Origin: Jatrophihabitans sp964252635
GTDB taxonomy: Bacteria; Actinomycetota; Actinomycetes; Mycobacteriales; Jatrophihabitantaceae
NCBI RefSeq assembly: GCF_964252635.1
Contig: NZ_CAXUNP010000019.1
Coordinates: 5,504-69,503, forward strand
Direction: 5' to 3'
DNA: 64,000 bases
Position numbers and translations under genes: made by a program. Every line of letters starts with the position of its first letter. The first letter of the stretch is position 1. This document shows positions 1-7,471 of this stretch, in pieces. The notes under the pieces are model-generated. The model saw only the letters and a list, made by a program, of their open reading frames with translations, was not told where the DNA came from and made no database searches.

Positions 1-460
1 GCCCGCCGGGGCCGACGATGACCTGCCCGCTGCCCGGACCCCCGGGCAGGGCACGGCGGCGCATCTCCTCGAGCTGCGCGCGTGCCGCGGCCTGTTGGGC
101 GTACAGCGCAGTCTGGATGCCGTGGAACAACCCCTCGAGCCAGCCGACCAGTTGGGCCTGGGCGATGCGCAGCTCGGCCTCGGAGGGAACGTCCCCGCCG
201 AACGGCAGGCTCAGGCGCCGCAGCTCCTCGCGCAGCTCCGGCGCCAGCCCGTCCTCGAGCTCGTGGATGGACGTCTCGTGGATCTCGCGCAGCCGACGGC
301 GGCCCGCCTCGTCGAGCGGTGCGGCCCGGACTTCCTCGAGCAGCTGCTTGATCATCGTGCCGATTCGCATCACCTTGGCCGGTTGCTCGACCTGGGCCGT
401 AATCTCGTCGATGTCATGTTCGTCGGTTTGGGCGGCGTTGTCGTCGGGGGATTCACTCAC
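1..460 (-). CDS. bpa: Bacterial proteasome activator Bpa/PafE (partial, 3' end outside window)
   Basis: ATP-independent ring-shaped activator of the actinobacterial 20S proteasome (family knowledge, Rv3780 type). A GTG start at 460 opens a reading frame of 153 visible codons that runs off the left edge, so the C-terminal proteasome-docking tail cannot be checked. The acidic N-terminus is followed by the helical core, with the recognisable stretches VMRIGTMIKQLLEEVR and AQLVGWLEGLFHGIQTAL. The neighbours (an Rv3778c-like protein, then a quinone oxidoreductase) repeat the order seen around Rv3780 in Mycobacterium tuberculosis, which supports the call. It is divergent from the next gene, with only about 60 bases between the two starts. 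Confidence 0.9.
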   Translation of the reverse strand, partial: MSESPDDNAAQTDEHDIDEITAQVEQPAKVMRIGTMIKQLLEEVRAAPLDEAGRRRLREIHETSIHELEDGLAPELREELRRLSLPFGGDVPSEAELRIAQAQLVGWLEGLFHGIQTALYAQQAAARAQLEEMRRRALPGGPGSGQVIVGPGG

Positions 461-522
461 CGATCCAGTCTGCCCGGGCCACTGCGGGCAGCAACATCGA
501 GGACGGATCCCGGGGGGCGGAC

Positions 523-1728
523 GTGCAGGTGATCGGCGTGGACGTGGCGCGAGTCCGCGGGCTGTATCCGACCCTGGCCACCCGCACCGCCCACCTCGAC
601 GGTTCGTTCGCGGCGCTGCAGCCCGAGTCCGTCATCCGGGCCGTCATTGCCACCCTCCGCTCGGCACCCAGCCAACCCGGGTCCCGCTCGATCCGCTCGC
701 AGCAGGCCGCCGAGCGCGTGGCGCGGGCCCGTCACGCGGCCGCGGACCTCGTCGGTGCCCGGTCCGGGGACGTGGTGCTGGGGTCGGACCTGCTCTCGCT
801 GCTTACCCGGTTCGCGGCGCTGGCGGGCGGTGACTGGCAGCTCGGCGACGAGGTCGTGCTCAGCCGTCTCGACTCCGACGCCGCAGCCGACCCCTGGCTG
901 GGCCAGGCGCGGGCGCGCGGCGCGATCGTGCGGTGGGCCGAGGTCGATCTGGAGACCGGCGAGGTGCCGGCCTGGCAGTACGAGACGCTGCTCGGTCGTC
1001 GCACCCGGGTCGTCACGGTCGCGCTCGGCAATCCCGCCACCGGCACCGTCCCCGACGTCCGGGCCATCGCCGACCTCGCCCACGGCCACGGTGCGCTCGT
1101 CGTCGTCGACGCCGGTGCGGCGCCGCCCTACCTGCCCATCGACCTCGGCGAGCTCGGTGCCGACGCGGTGGCCGTGGCTGCACCGGCCTTCGGCGGCCCG
1201 ACCGTCGCGGCGCTCGTCACCCGTCCCGGTCTGCTGGCCGAGCTGGCGGCGAGCCCGGGCCACCGCGACGACCCGCCGCTCGTCGAGACCGCACCCCTGC
1301 CGACCGAACTGCTCGACGGGTTCACCGCCGCGGTCGAGCACCTGGCCGACCTCGCAGAGAGCACCCAGGGCACCCGACGCGAGCGGTTGGCGCGCTCGCT
1401 GATCGTGGCCGGCGAGTACACGCGCGGGCTGCACCGCGAGCTCGACGCGGGACTGCGCGCGCTGCCCGGCGTCACCGTGCTCGGCGCCGCCGAACGCGCG
1501 CTCCCGGTGGCCGCGTTCACCATCGCCGACCGCACCCCGTCGCAGGTCGGGGCGTTCCTGCAACGACACGAGGTGTCGGTGTGGACGGGGCCGGCCGGGA
1601 TGCGCGAGCTGCTGCGGGCCGTGGGCGCCGACGAGCTGGGTGGGGCGTCGTTCGTCGGGCTGATGGCTCACACGTCGAGCGCCGAGGTACGCCAGCTGGT
1701 CGAGGCCGTTTGCCGCCTGACGCAGTAG
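523..1728 (+). CDS. Rv3778c-like fold-type I PLP protein (aminotransferase class V/cysteine desulfurase-like), apparently lacking the Schiff-base lysine
   Basis: 401 residues, GTG start at 523 behind a purine-rich stretch (GGGGGGCGG). The overall pattern is that of cysteine desulfurase-like proteins: an N-terminal VRGLYPTL segment, and a conserved Asp in VVVDAG (about residue 196) that would pair with the PLP pyridine nitrogen. Where NifS/SufS proteins have a His-Lys pair in the internal aldimine motif, this protein reads APAFGGP (about 221-226), so no lysine is available there. As I recall it, the mycobacterial relative Rv3778c also lacks that lysine, so this is a family property rather than a sequencing error. 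The activity is therefore doubtful: it may bind PLP without catalysing transamination, or may not bind it at all. The next gene is a convergent oxidoreductase 46 bases away. Confidence 0.8.
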   Translation: MQVIGVDVARVRGLYPTLATRTAHLDGSFAALQPESVIRAVIATLRSAPSQPGSRSIRSQQAAERVARARHAAADLVGARSGDVVLGSDLLSLLTRFAALAGGDWQLGDEVVLSRLDSDAAADPWLGQARARGAIVRWAEVDLETGEVPAWQYETLLGRRTRVVTVALGNPATGTVPDVRAIADLAHGHGALVVVDAGAAPPYLPIDLGELGADAVAVAAPAFGGPTVAALVTRPGLLAELAASPGHRDDPPLVETAPLPTELLDGFTAAVEHLADLAESTQGTRRERLARSLIVAGEYTRGLHRELDAGLRALPGVTVLGAAERALPVAAFTIADRTPSQVGAFLQRHEVSVWTGPAGMRELLRAVGADELGGASFVGLMAHTSSAEVRQLVEAVCRLTQ

Positions 1729-1774
1729 CGGGTCCGACGACCCGGGCGCGGCACGTCCGGCCGGCCCGCGGTGC

Positions 1775-2758
1775 TCAGAGCTGCAGCAGGATCTTGCCGA
1801 TGTGGCCACTGTCGTCCATGAGCTGGTGCGCCCGTCCGGCGTCCTCGAGCGGCAGCACCGAGTCGACGACGGGACGCACCGTGCCGGCCTCGATCATCGG
1901 CCAGATCGCGTTCTGCGCCTCGGCCACGATGGCCGCCTTCTGCTGGGCGGGGCGGGCGCGCAGGCCGGCGGCGTGCACCGTCGCCCGCTTGGTCAGCAGG
2001 GCACCCAGGTTCAGCTCGCCCTTCGCGCCGCCCTGCATGCCCAGCACGACGAGCCGCCCGTCGGTGGCCAACGCCTCGATGTTGCGGGCGAGGTAGGACG
2101 CACCCATGTTGTCCAGGATGACGTCGACGCCGGCGCCGTCCGTCTCGGCTTTGACGCGCTCGACGAAGTCCTCGTTGCGGTAGTTGATCCCCACGTCGGC
2201 GCCCAGGTCCCGGCAGACGTCGAGCTTGGCCTGCGAGCCGGCGGTGACGAACACGCGGGAGCCACGACCGGTAGCGAGCTGGACGGCCATCGTCCCGATG
2301 CCGCTGGAACCGCCGTGGACGAGCAACGACTCGCCGGGCTGCAGCCGGCCGGCGGCGGCGCCGAAGACCATCGACCACACCGTGCAGGTGACCTCGGGCA
2401 GCGCAGCCGCGGCGACCAGGTCGACGCCGCTGGGCACGGCCATCAGCTGCCCGACCGGCACCGCGACGCGCTCGGCGTAGCCACCACCGGCGAGCAGCGC
2501 GCAGACGCGGTCGCCGACGTTCCAGCCGGCCACCTCGTCGCCGACCTCGGCAACGGTTCCGGAGACCTCCATGCCCAGGTACTCCGACGCACCGGGCGGC
2601 GGCGGGTAGAAGCCCTGGCGCTGCAGCAGGTCGGCCCGGTTCAGCCCGGCGGCCGCCACCTGCACGATCACCTCGTCCGGCTTCGGGGTCGGGTCGGGGA
2701 CGTCCTGCACCTGGAGGACCTCGGGTCCGCCGGGCTCGGTGATCACGACTGCACGCAT
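1775..2758 (-). CDS. NADPH:quinone oxidoreductase, zinc-independent MDR family (PIG3/QOR type)
   Basis: 327 residues. The chosen ATG at 2758 gives the typical family start MRAVVITEPGG; an in-frame ATG seven codons earlier is less likely. The N-terminal GroES-like domain carries LNRADLLQRQGFYPPPPGAS, the signature of the PIG3-like quinone reductase group. The Rossmann motif HGGSSGIGTMAVQLA lies mid-protein, and there is no zinc-ligand cysteine cluster. The expected role is NADPH-dependent reduction of quinones or related carbonyls in the cytoplasm. It corresponds to Rv3777 by content and position. Its start faces hutH across a 161-base region that holds a long dyad (see 2782-2845). Confidence 0.9.
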   Translation of the reverse strand: MRAVVITEPGGPEVLQVQDVPDPTPKPDEVIVQVAAAGLNRADLLQRQGFYPPPPGASEYLGMEVSGTVAEVGDEVAGWNVGDRVCALLAGGGYAERVAVPVGQLMAVPSGVDLVAAAALPEVTCTVWSMVFGAAAGRLQPGESLLVHGGSSGIGTMAVQLATGRGSRVFVTAGSQAKLDVCRDLGADVGINYRNEDFVERVKAETDGAGVDVILDNMGASYLARNIEALATDGRLVVLGMQGGAKGELNLGALLTKRATVHAAGLRARPAQQKAAIVAEAQNAIWPMIEAGTVRPVVDSVLPLEDAGRAHQLMDDSGHIGKILLQL

Positions 2759-2781
2759 CCTGCGAACGTACCCAGGCACCG

Positions 2782-2845
2782 GGTGGTCATTTCGGTGGAC
2801 GGGTGGTCAGGTGTGAGCGACCACCGGTCGACCGAACCGACCACT
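2782..2845. repeat. 64-bp imperfect dyad between divergent oxidoreductase and hutH
   Basis: Four copies of one heptamer are arranged symmetrically: GGTGGTC at 2782-2788 and 2802-2808, GACCACC at 2819-2825 and GACCACT at 2839-2845. The outer gaps are exactly 13 bases on each side and the centre is 10 bases. Counting whole arms, 22 of 27 positions pair. It could be a two-dimer operator controlling both divergent genes, or simply a hairpin-forming intergenic repeat; the sequence does not decide. Confidence 0.6.
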
Positions 2846-2919
2846 GCCGAGAGTCTGGGATCGCAGACCCGGCCCACCCCGGACTGACCCGCCCGCACGG
2901 GTCGCGGCACAGTGACGGC

Positions 2920-4500
2920 ATGACTGACGACGTCCCGACGTCCCCCGCATTGTCTGCCGCCTCGCGCATCGCCGTCGGCACCGGACCGGTCGGCGAGGCC
3001 GACCTCGTTGCCGTCGCCCGCTTCGGCGCCGGCGTCGAGCTCACCGACGGGGCGCAGCAGGCGATTGCGGCCACGCGCGGCGTCGTGGAGGCGTTGGCCG
3101 ACGACGTCGAGCCGCACTACGGCATCTCCACCGGGTTCGGCGCCCTGGCCATGAAGCACATCCCGCCGGACCAGCGAGCGCTGCTGCAGCAGTCGCTGAT
3201 CCGTTCGCACGCCGCCGGCAGCGGCCCCGAGGTCGAGCGCGAGGTCGTGCGCGCGCTGATGCTGCTGCGCCTGTCGACGCTGGCCACCGGTCGCACCGGC
3301 GTGCGCCCGCAGACCGCGGCGACCCTGGCCGGCATGCTCGACGCCGGCATCACCCCCGTGGTGCGCGAGTTCGGGTCGCTGGGCTGTTCCGGCGACCTCG
3401 CACCCCTGGCGCACGTCGCCCTGGCCCTGACCGGTGAGGGCACGGTCCGCGACCTGGACGGGGTCGAGCAGCCCGCCGCCGACGCCCTTGCCTCGGCCGG
3501 CCTGGAGCCGGTCCGGCTCGCCGAGAAGGAGGGCCTGGCCCTCATCAACGGCACCGACGGCATGCTCGGCCAGCTGCTGCTCGCGTGCACGGACCTGGAC
3601 CTGTTGCTGCGCACGGCCGACCTCACCGCGGCGATGAGCGTCGAGGCGTTGCTCGGCACCGACCACGTGTTCGCGGCGGACCTGCAGGCGCTGCGCCCGC
3701 AGCCCGGCCAGTCGGTCGCGGCTGCCAACATGCGGGCCCTGCTCGCCGGCTCACCGATCATGGCCAGCCACGCCGGCCCGGACTGCGTGTACGTCCAGGA
3801 CGCCTACTCGATGCGGTGCGCGCCGCAGGTGGCCGGTGCCGCCCGCGACACCCTGGCCCACGCCCGCCGGGTGGCCGGGTACGAGCTCGCCTCCGCCGTC
3901 GACAACCCCGTCGTCACCCTGGACGGCCGGGTCGAGAGCAACGGCAACTTCCACGGGGCGCCGGTCGCGTACGTCCTGGACTTCCTCGCCATCCCCGCCG
4001 CGGACGTGGCGAGCATCAGCGAGCGGCGCACCGACCGCATGCTCGACGTCGCGCGCTCGCGCGGGCTGCCGCCGTTCCTCGCCGCCGACCCGGGCGTCGA
4101 CTCGGGGCACATGATCGCCCAGTACACCCAGGCCGCCCTGGTGAGCGAGCTCAAGCGGCTGGCGGTGCCGGCGAGCGTCGACTCGATCCCGTCCAGCGCC
4201 ATGCAGGAGGACCACGTCTCGATGGGGTGGTCGGCGGCCCGCAAGCTGCGGCGCAGCGTGGACGCGCTGACCCGCGTGCTCGCGATCGAGCTGCTCACCG
4301 CCGCCCGCGCGCTCGACCTGCGGGCCCCGCTCGAGCCCGGGCCGGCCACGGGTGCCGTGGTGCGGGCCCTGCGCGAGCAGGTTCCCGGGCCCGGCCCCGA
4401 CCGCTACCTGGCGCCCGAGATCGAGGCGGCCGTGGCGTTCGTCGCGAGCGGGGCCGCCGTGCGGGCGGCCGAGTCGGCGCTGGCGGGCCCGCTCGACTGA
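2920..4500 (+). CDS. hutH: Histidine ammonia-lyase
   Basis: 526 residues from the ATG at 2920. Converts L-histidine to urocanate and ammonia, the first step of histidine degradation. Motifs of the MIO-dependent lyases are all present: HYGISTGFG with the catalytic Tyr, GSLGCSGDLAPLAH whose Cys-Ser-Gly at 156-158 would cyclise to the MIO group (Cys in place of the more usual Ala), QDAYSMRC and QEDHVSMGW. The dipeptide Ser-His in LIRSHAAGSG and the Glu of QEDH are the residues that mark histidine rather than phenylalanine or tyrosine as substrate. No hutU, hutI or hutG lies next to it, so the rest of the pathway, if present, is elsewhere. Confidence 0.92.
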   Translation: MTDDVPTSPALSAASRIAVGTGPVGEADLVAVARFGAGVELTDGAQQAIAATRGVVEALADDVEPHYGISTGFGALAMKHIPPDQRALLQQSLIRSHAAGSGPEVEREVVRALMLLRLSTLATGRTGVRPQTAATLAGMLDAGITPVVREFGSLGCSGDLAPLAHVALALTGEGTVRDLDGVEQPAADALASAGLEPVRLAEKEGLALINGTDGMLGQLLLACTDLDLLLRTADLTAAMSVEALLGTDHVFAADLQALRPQPGQSVAAANMRALLAGSPIMASHAGPDCVYVQDAYSMRCAPQVAGAARDTLAHARRVAGYELASAVDNPVVTLDGRVESNGNFHGAPVAYVLDFLAIPAADVASISERRTDRMLDVARSRGLPPFLAADPGVDSGHMIAQYTQAALVSELKRLAVPASVDSIPSSAMQEDHVSMGWSAARKLRRSVDALTRVLAIELLTAARALDLRAPLEPGPATGAVVRALREQVPGPGPDRYLAPEIEAAVAFVASGAAVRAAESALAGPLD

Positions 4501-4511
4501 CGGTCCCGACG

Positions 4512-4557
4512 ACGGTAGGCAGACGCGCGGGCTGTGACCCGCGTGTCTGCATACCGT
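4512..4557. terminator. Hairpin between convergent hutH and alpha/beta hydrolase genes
   Basis: Arms at 4512-4531 and 4538-4557 pair at 18 of 20 positions around a 6-base loop. It lies 11 bases after the hutH stop and 24 bases from the stop of the opposing hydrolase gene, so it could end transcription from both sides. No U-run follows, as is common in high-GC genomes. Confidence 0.6.
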
Positions 4558-4580
4558 CCGGCTGGAACGGGCGGGTGAGC

Positions 4581-5498
4581 TCAGCCGGCGAGGACGCGGC
4601 GCAGGAACTCGACCTGCGCGGCCACCGACTTCTCGAACGGCTCGCCGGTGTAGATGTCGAAGTGGCCGACCGGGAAGGCGATCGTCTCCGCGCGCGGCGC
4701 CTTCTCGGCCACCTTGCGCACCGCGCTGACCGGGGCGATGTTGTCGCGCTCGGCGACGACGAGCAGCAGCGGGCATGACACGTCGGCAGCGGCGGTCACC
4801 GGGCGGTTGGCGGCGATCCGCAGCACACCCCGCGCGCACATCTCGTTGCGGAAGGTGGGTCCGGTGATGGCCGCGTAGCCCTCCTCGGCGCCGGGGGCCG
4901 ACAGCACCGCGGCGGAGCCGGGCGGCCCGACGATCGGCACGTAGGCCGGCGAGCGTCGGGTCACGGCCCGGCGGGCGTCGCGCAGGCCGGCACGGGTGAG
5001 TGCCACTGTCTTCCCGATGCCGCTCTCCTCGCGCACCATGAGCAACGCGGCCAACCCGTCCATCGCCGCGCCCTGGCTGATGACCGCGGCCACGCGCTGG
5101 TCCTTAGCGGCGACGGCGATGACGTGGCCGCCCGAGTAGGAGCTGCCCCAGATCGCGATCCGGTCCGGGTCGACGCCGCGCCGACCCCTCGCCGCGGCGA
5201 TGGCGGCGTGGTAGTCCTCGCGGTGCCGCCGGTGATCGACGTCTTGGCGCAGCTGCCCGTCCGACGTGCCGAAACCGCGGTAGTCGAAGACGAGCACGTC
5301 GGCGCCGGCCGCGGCGAAGTGCTCGGCGAACGGCAGCAGCCCGGTGTCGCGGGTGCCGCCGAAGCCGTGCGCCATGACGACGCAGGGCCGCCCGCGCGAG
5401 GTCGTCAGCGCGTCGTTGACCGCCTTCAGGTAGCTCGCCTCGCACCGCGTGCCGTGGCTGTCGAAGCTGATCGTCTCGACCGTCGTCCCACTGCTCAT
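4581..5498 (-). CDS. Alpha/beta hydrolase (dienelactone hydrolase/CocE-like esterase group)
   Basis: 305 residues from the ATG at 5498; a second ATG lies at 5516. The frame is open further upstream, but that part lies over the Nudix gene and is not plausible coding. Oxyanion-side motif VVMAHGFGGTRDTG, strand and turn VLVFDYRGFGTSDG, nucleophile elbow IWGSSYSGGHV (Ser in GSSYS), and a late GHFDIYTGEPFE segment containing the likely catalytic His. Probably a cytoplasmic serine hydrolase; the substrate is unknown. It reads away from the Nudix gene on the same strand, 49 bases downstream of it. Confidence 0.85.
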   Translation of the reverse strand: MSSGTTVETISFDSHGTRCEASYLKAVNDALTTSRGRPCVVMAHGFGGTRDTGLLPFAEHFAAAGADVLVFDYRGFGTSDGQLRQDVDHRRHREDYHAAIAAARGRRGVDPDRIAIWGSSYSGGHVIAVAAKDQRVAAVISQGAAMDGLAALLMVREESGIGKTVALTRAGLRDARRAVTRRSPAYVPIVGPPGSAAVLSAPGAEEGYAAITGPTFRNEMCARGVLRIAANRPVTAAADVSCPLLLVVAERDNIAPVSAVRKVAEKAPRAETIAFPVGHFDIYTGEPFEKSVAAQVEFLRRVLAG

Positions 5499-5547
5499 CT
5501 GCCTGACCCCCGTCATCGACTGGACACACCGTGCCCCGGCGCGGTGC

Positions 5548-5940
5548 TCACCGCAAGGCAGGGCGGACCGCGTCGAGCAGGGCGGCGTCCACGGGCAGCC
5601 AGTCCACCAAAGACAGAGTGGTGTCGTCCAGCCAGCGCAGCTCGTCGTGGTCCTCGCCCGCCGCGGGCGTCCCTCGCTCGACGACGGCGAGATACAGCGC
5701 CAGGTCGACGTCGCCGTCGCGTCCGGACCCGAGCCGTGCTCCGACCGAGACGGTGATGCCCAGCTCCTCACGGCACTCGCGGACGAGCGCCTGCACGTCG
5801 TCCTCCCCGGGCTCGCGCTTGCCGCCCGGGAACTCCCACCGCCCGGCGAGCGCCGCCGGCCGCGACCGGCGCGCGGCCAGCACCCGCCCGTCCGCCACGA
5901 TCGCCGCCGCCACCACCGCGACCCGCGCCGGCTCGGTCAC
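5548..5940 (-). CDS. Nudix (MutT-type) NTP pyrophosphohydrolase
   Basis: 130 residues, GTG start at 5940. The Nudix box is intact: GGKREPGEDD followed by RECREELGI, giving the Gx5Ex7REUxEExGU pattern; the preceding WEFPGGK is typical of MutT proteins that remove oxidised dGTP. The start codon overlaps the stop of the photolyase gene by GTGA, so the two are probably translated as a coupled pair, with the photolyase first. A nucleotide-pool cleaning enzyme next to a DNA photorepair enzyme makes biological sense. A coenzyme or other NDP-X substrate cannot be excluded. Confidence 0.88.
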   Translation of the reverse strand: MTEPARVAVVAAAIVADGRVLAARRSRPAALAGRWEFPGGKREPGEDDVQALVRECREELGITVSVGARLGSGRDGDVDLALYLAVVERGTPAAGEDHDELRWLDDTTLSLVDWLPVDAALLDAVRPALR

Positions 5941-7418
5941 GGTGCGCGCGAGCCGCGGTCGCGCTCCTGCACCACCAGCTCGTCGAGGTCCTTGAGCCGG
6001 TCGAGCCCGTGAACCGCGCGGGCGATGCGCTGGTTGCCCTGCAGCGCCTCGCGGTTGCGCTCCAGGAAGGCCCAGTACCCGGCCGTGAACGGACACGCGT
6101 ACTCGCCCACCCGCACCTTGGGGTTGTAGCGACAGTCGCCGCAGTAATCGCTCATCCGGTCGATGTAGGCGCCGCCACCGGCGTAGGGCTTGGTCGCCAT
6201 CACCCCACCGTCGGCGTACTGCGACATGCCGACGACGTTGGGCACCATCACCCAGTCGTAGCCGTCGACGAACGCGCGGTGGAACCAGTCGGTGACCTGG
6301 CTCGGCCGCCAGCCGCGCTGCATCGCGTAGTTGCCGAGCACCATCAACCGCGGGATGTGGTGCACCCACCCGTGCTCGGCCACGTCCTGCAGGGTGTGCG
6401 AGAGGCACGCGGCGTCGACCGACTCGTGCTGCAGCTCGGCGAACCACTTCGGCAGCGACGCGGTGGCGCCCAGTTCGTTGCGACGGCGATAGTTGCGCGG
6501 CTGCTGCCAGTAGAGGTGCCAGACGTAGTCGCGCCAGCCGATGACCTGCCGGACGAACCCCTCCGTCGACGCGATCGGCGCGTCGCCGGCGCGGTACGCC
6601 TCCTCGGCCCGGTGCGCGACCTCGACGGGGTCGAGCAGCCCCAGGTTCATCACCGCCGACAGCAGCGAGTGCGCCATCCACGGATCCGCGGACAGGATCG
6701 CGTCCTCCTGGGCGCCGAAGCTCGGCAGGCGGTGCTCGACGAAGTCACCCAAGGCGTGCAGGGCCTCGGTGTGGGTGACCGCGAACCGCCGCGGTCCGTC
6801 GGCGCCGAGGAACGTCACGTCGCCGTCCGACTCCCAGGCGTCGAGGTCGGCGCGTACCTGCTCGTCGATCTCGTCCTCGTCCGGCCACCACGGCTCGTCC
6901 ACGCCGAGGGTCGGCGTCTTCGGTGGCGGCTCGCGGTTGTCGGCGTCGAAGTTCCACTTGCCGCCGGCCGGTTCCGAGCCGTCCATGAGCACGCCGAGCC
7001 GCCGCCGGCTGTCGCGGTAGAAGTCCTCCATGAGCATCCGCTTGCGGCCGCGTCCGTCCGCCCAGGTCGCGAAGTCCGCCAGCGACGTCGCGTACCCGCG
7101 CGGCTCGAGCACCTCGACCCCGTCGAGACCGCGGACGAAGTCGTCGGCGGCGTGCGAGGTCGGCTGGCACACGGTGAGCTCGTCCGTCACCTCGCGCAGT
7201 GCCTCACGGTAGGTGTCGGCGCGGACGTAGGTGCACTGGTCACCCAGCTCGGCGGCGCGGTGGCGCATGGCCGAGAGCACGAGGTGCGCCTTCTGGCGGT
7301 GGTACGCCCGCCGCGTGAAGACCGCGCGCGACTCGATCATCAGGACCGGTTGGTCGGGGGCGTCGAGGAAGTGTGGGCCGAGCTGGTCGCCGAACAGCCA
7401 GCGTCGCGAGATGGTCAC
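5937..7418 (-). CDS. Iron-sulfur bacterial cryptochrome/(6-4) photolyase (FeS-BCP, PhrB-like)
   Basis: 493 residues. It begins MTISRRWLFGDQLG, the typical antenna-domain start of cryptochrome/photolyase-related proteins. Four cysteines at 338, 426, 429 and 442 (AACLSH, DYCGDC, EYACPF) have the same spacing as the [4Fe-4S] ligands reported for Agrobacterium PhrB (350, 438, 441, 454), a uniform offset of 12. The FAD-binding helical part includes WRDYVWHLYWQQPRNY and YDWVMVPNVVGMSQYADGG. Family knowledge gives light-driven repair of (6-4) photoproducts with FAD and a lumazine-type antenna. It ends in a GTGA overlap with the Nudix gene and follows the GAF-PP2C gene by 53 bases. Confidence 0.92.
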   Translation of the reverse strand: MTISRRWLFGDQLGPHFLDAPDQPVLMIESRAVFTRRAYHRQKAHLVLSAMRHRAAELGDQCTYVRADTYREALREVTDELTVCQPTSHAADDFVRGLDGVEVLEPRGYATSLADFATWADGRGRKRMLMEDFYRDSRRRLGVLMDGSEPAGGKWNFDADNREPPPKTPTLGVDEPWWPDEDEIDEQVRADLDAWESDGDVTFLGADGPRRFAVTHTEALHALGDFVEHRLPSFGAQEDAILSADPWMAHSLLSAVMNLGLLDPVEVAHRAEEAYRAGDAPIASTEGFVRQVIGWRDYVWHLYWQQPRNYRRRNELGATASLPKWFAELQHESVDAACLSHTLQDVAEHGWVHHIPRLMVLGNYAMQRGWRPSQVTDWFHRAFVDGYDWVMVPNVVGMSQYADGGVMATKPYAGGGAYIDRMSDYCGDCRYNPKVRVGEYACPFTAGYWAFLERNREALQGNQRIARAVHGLDRLKDLDELVVQERDRGSRAP

Positions 7419-7471
7419 CCGGGCAGCCTTCCCACCGGGGCGAGCGGCGCACGCTCGAGACGACCGGGCCG

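Noticed and set aside
457..1809. 450-codon open frame opposite the Rv3778c-like gene
   Set aside because: No domain or start signal; codon pattern belongs to the plus-strand gene.
4581..5771. Longer 396-residue version of the alpha/beta hydrolase
   Set aside because: The added N-terminus is the Nudix gene read in another frame; the ATG at 5498 fits the family.
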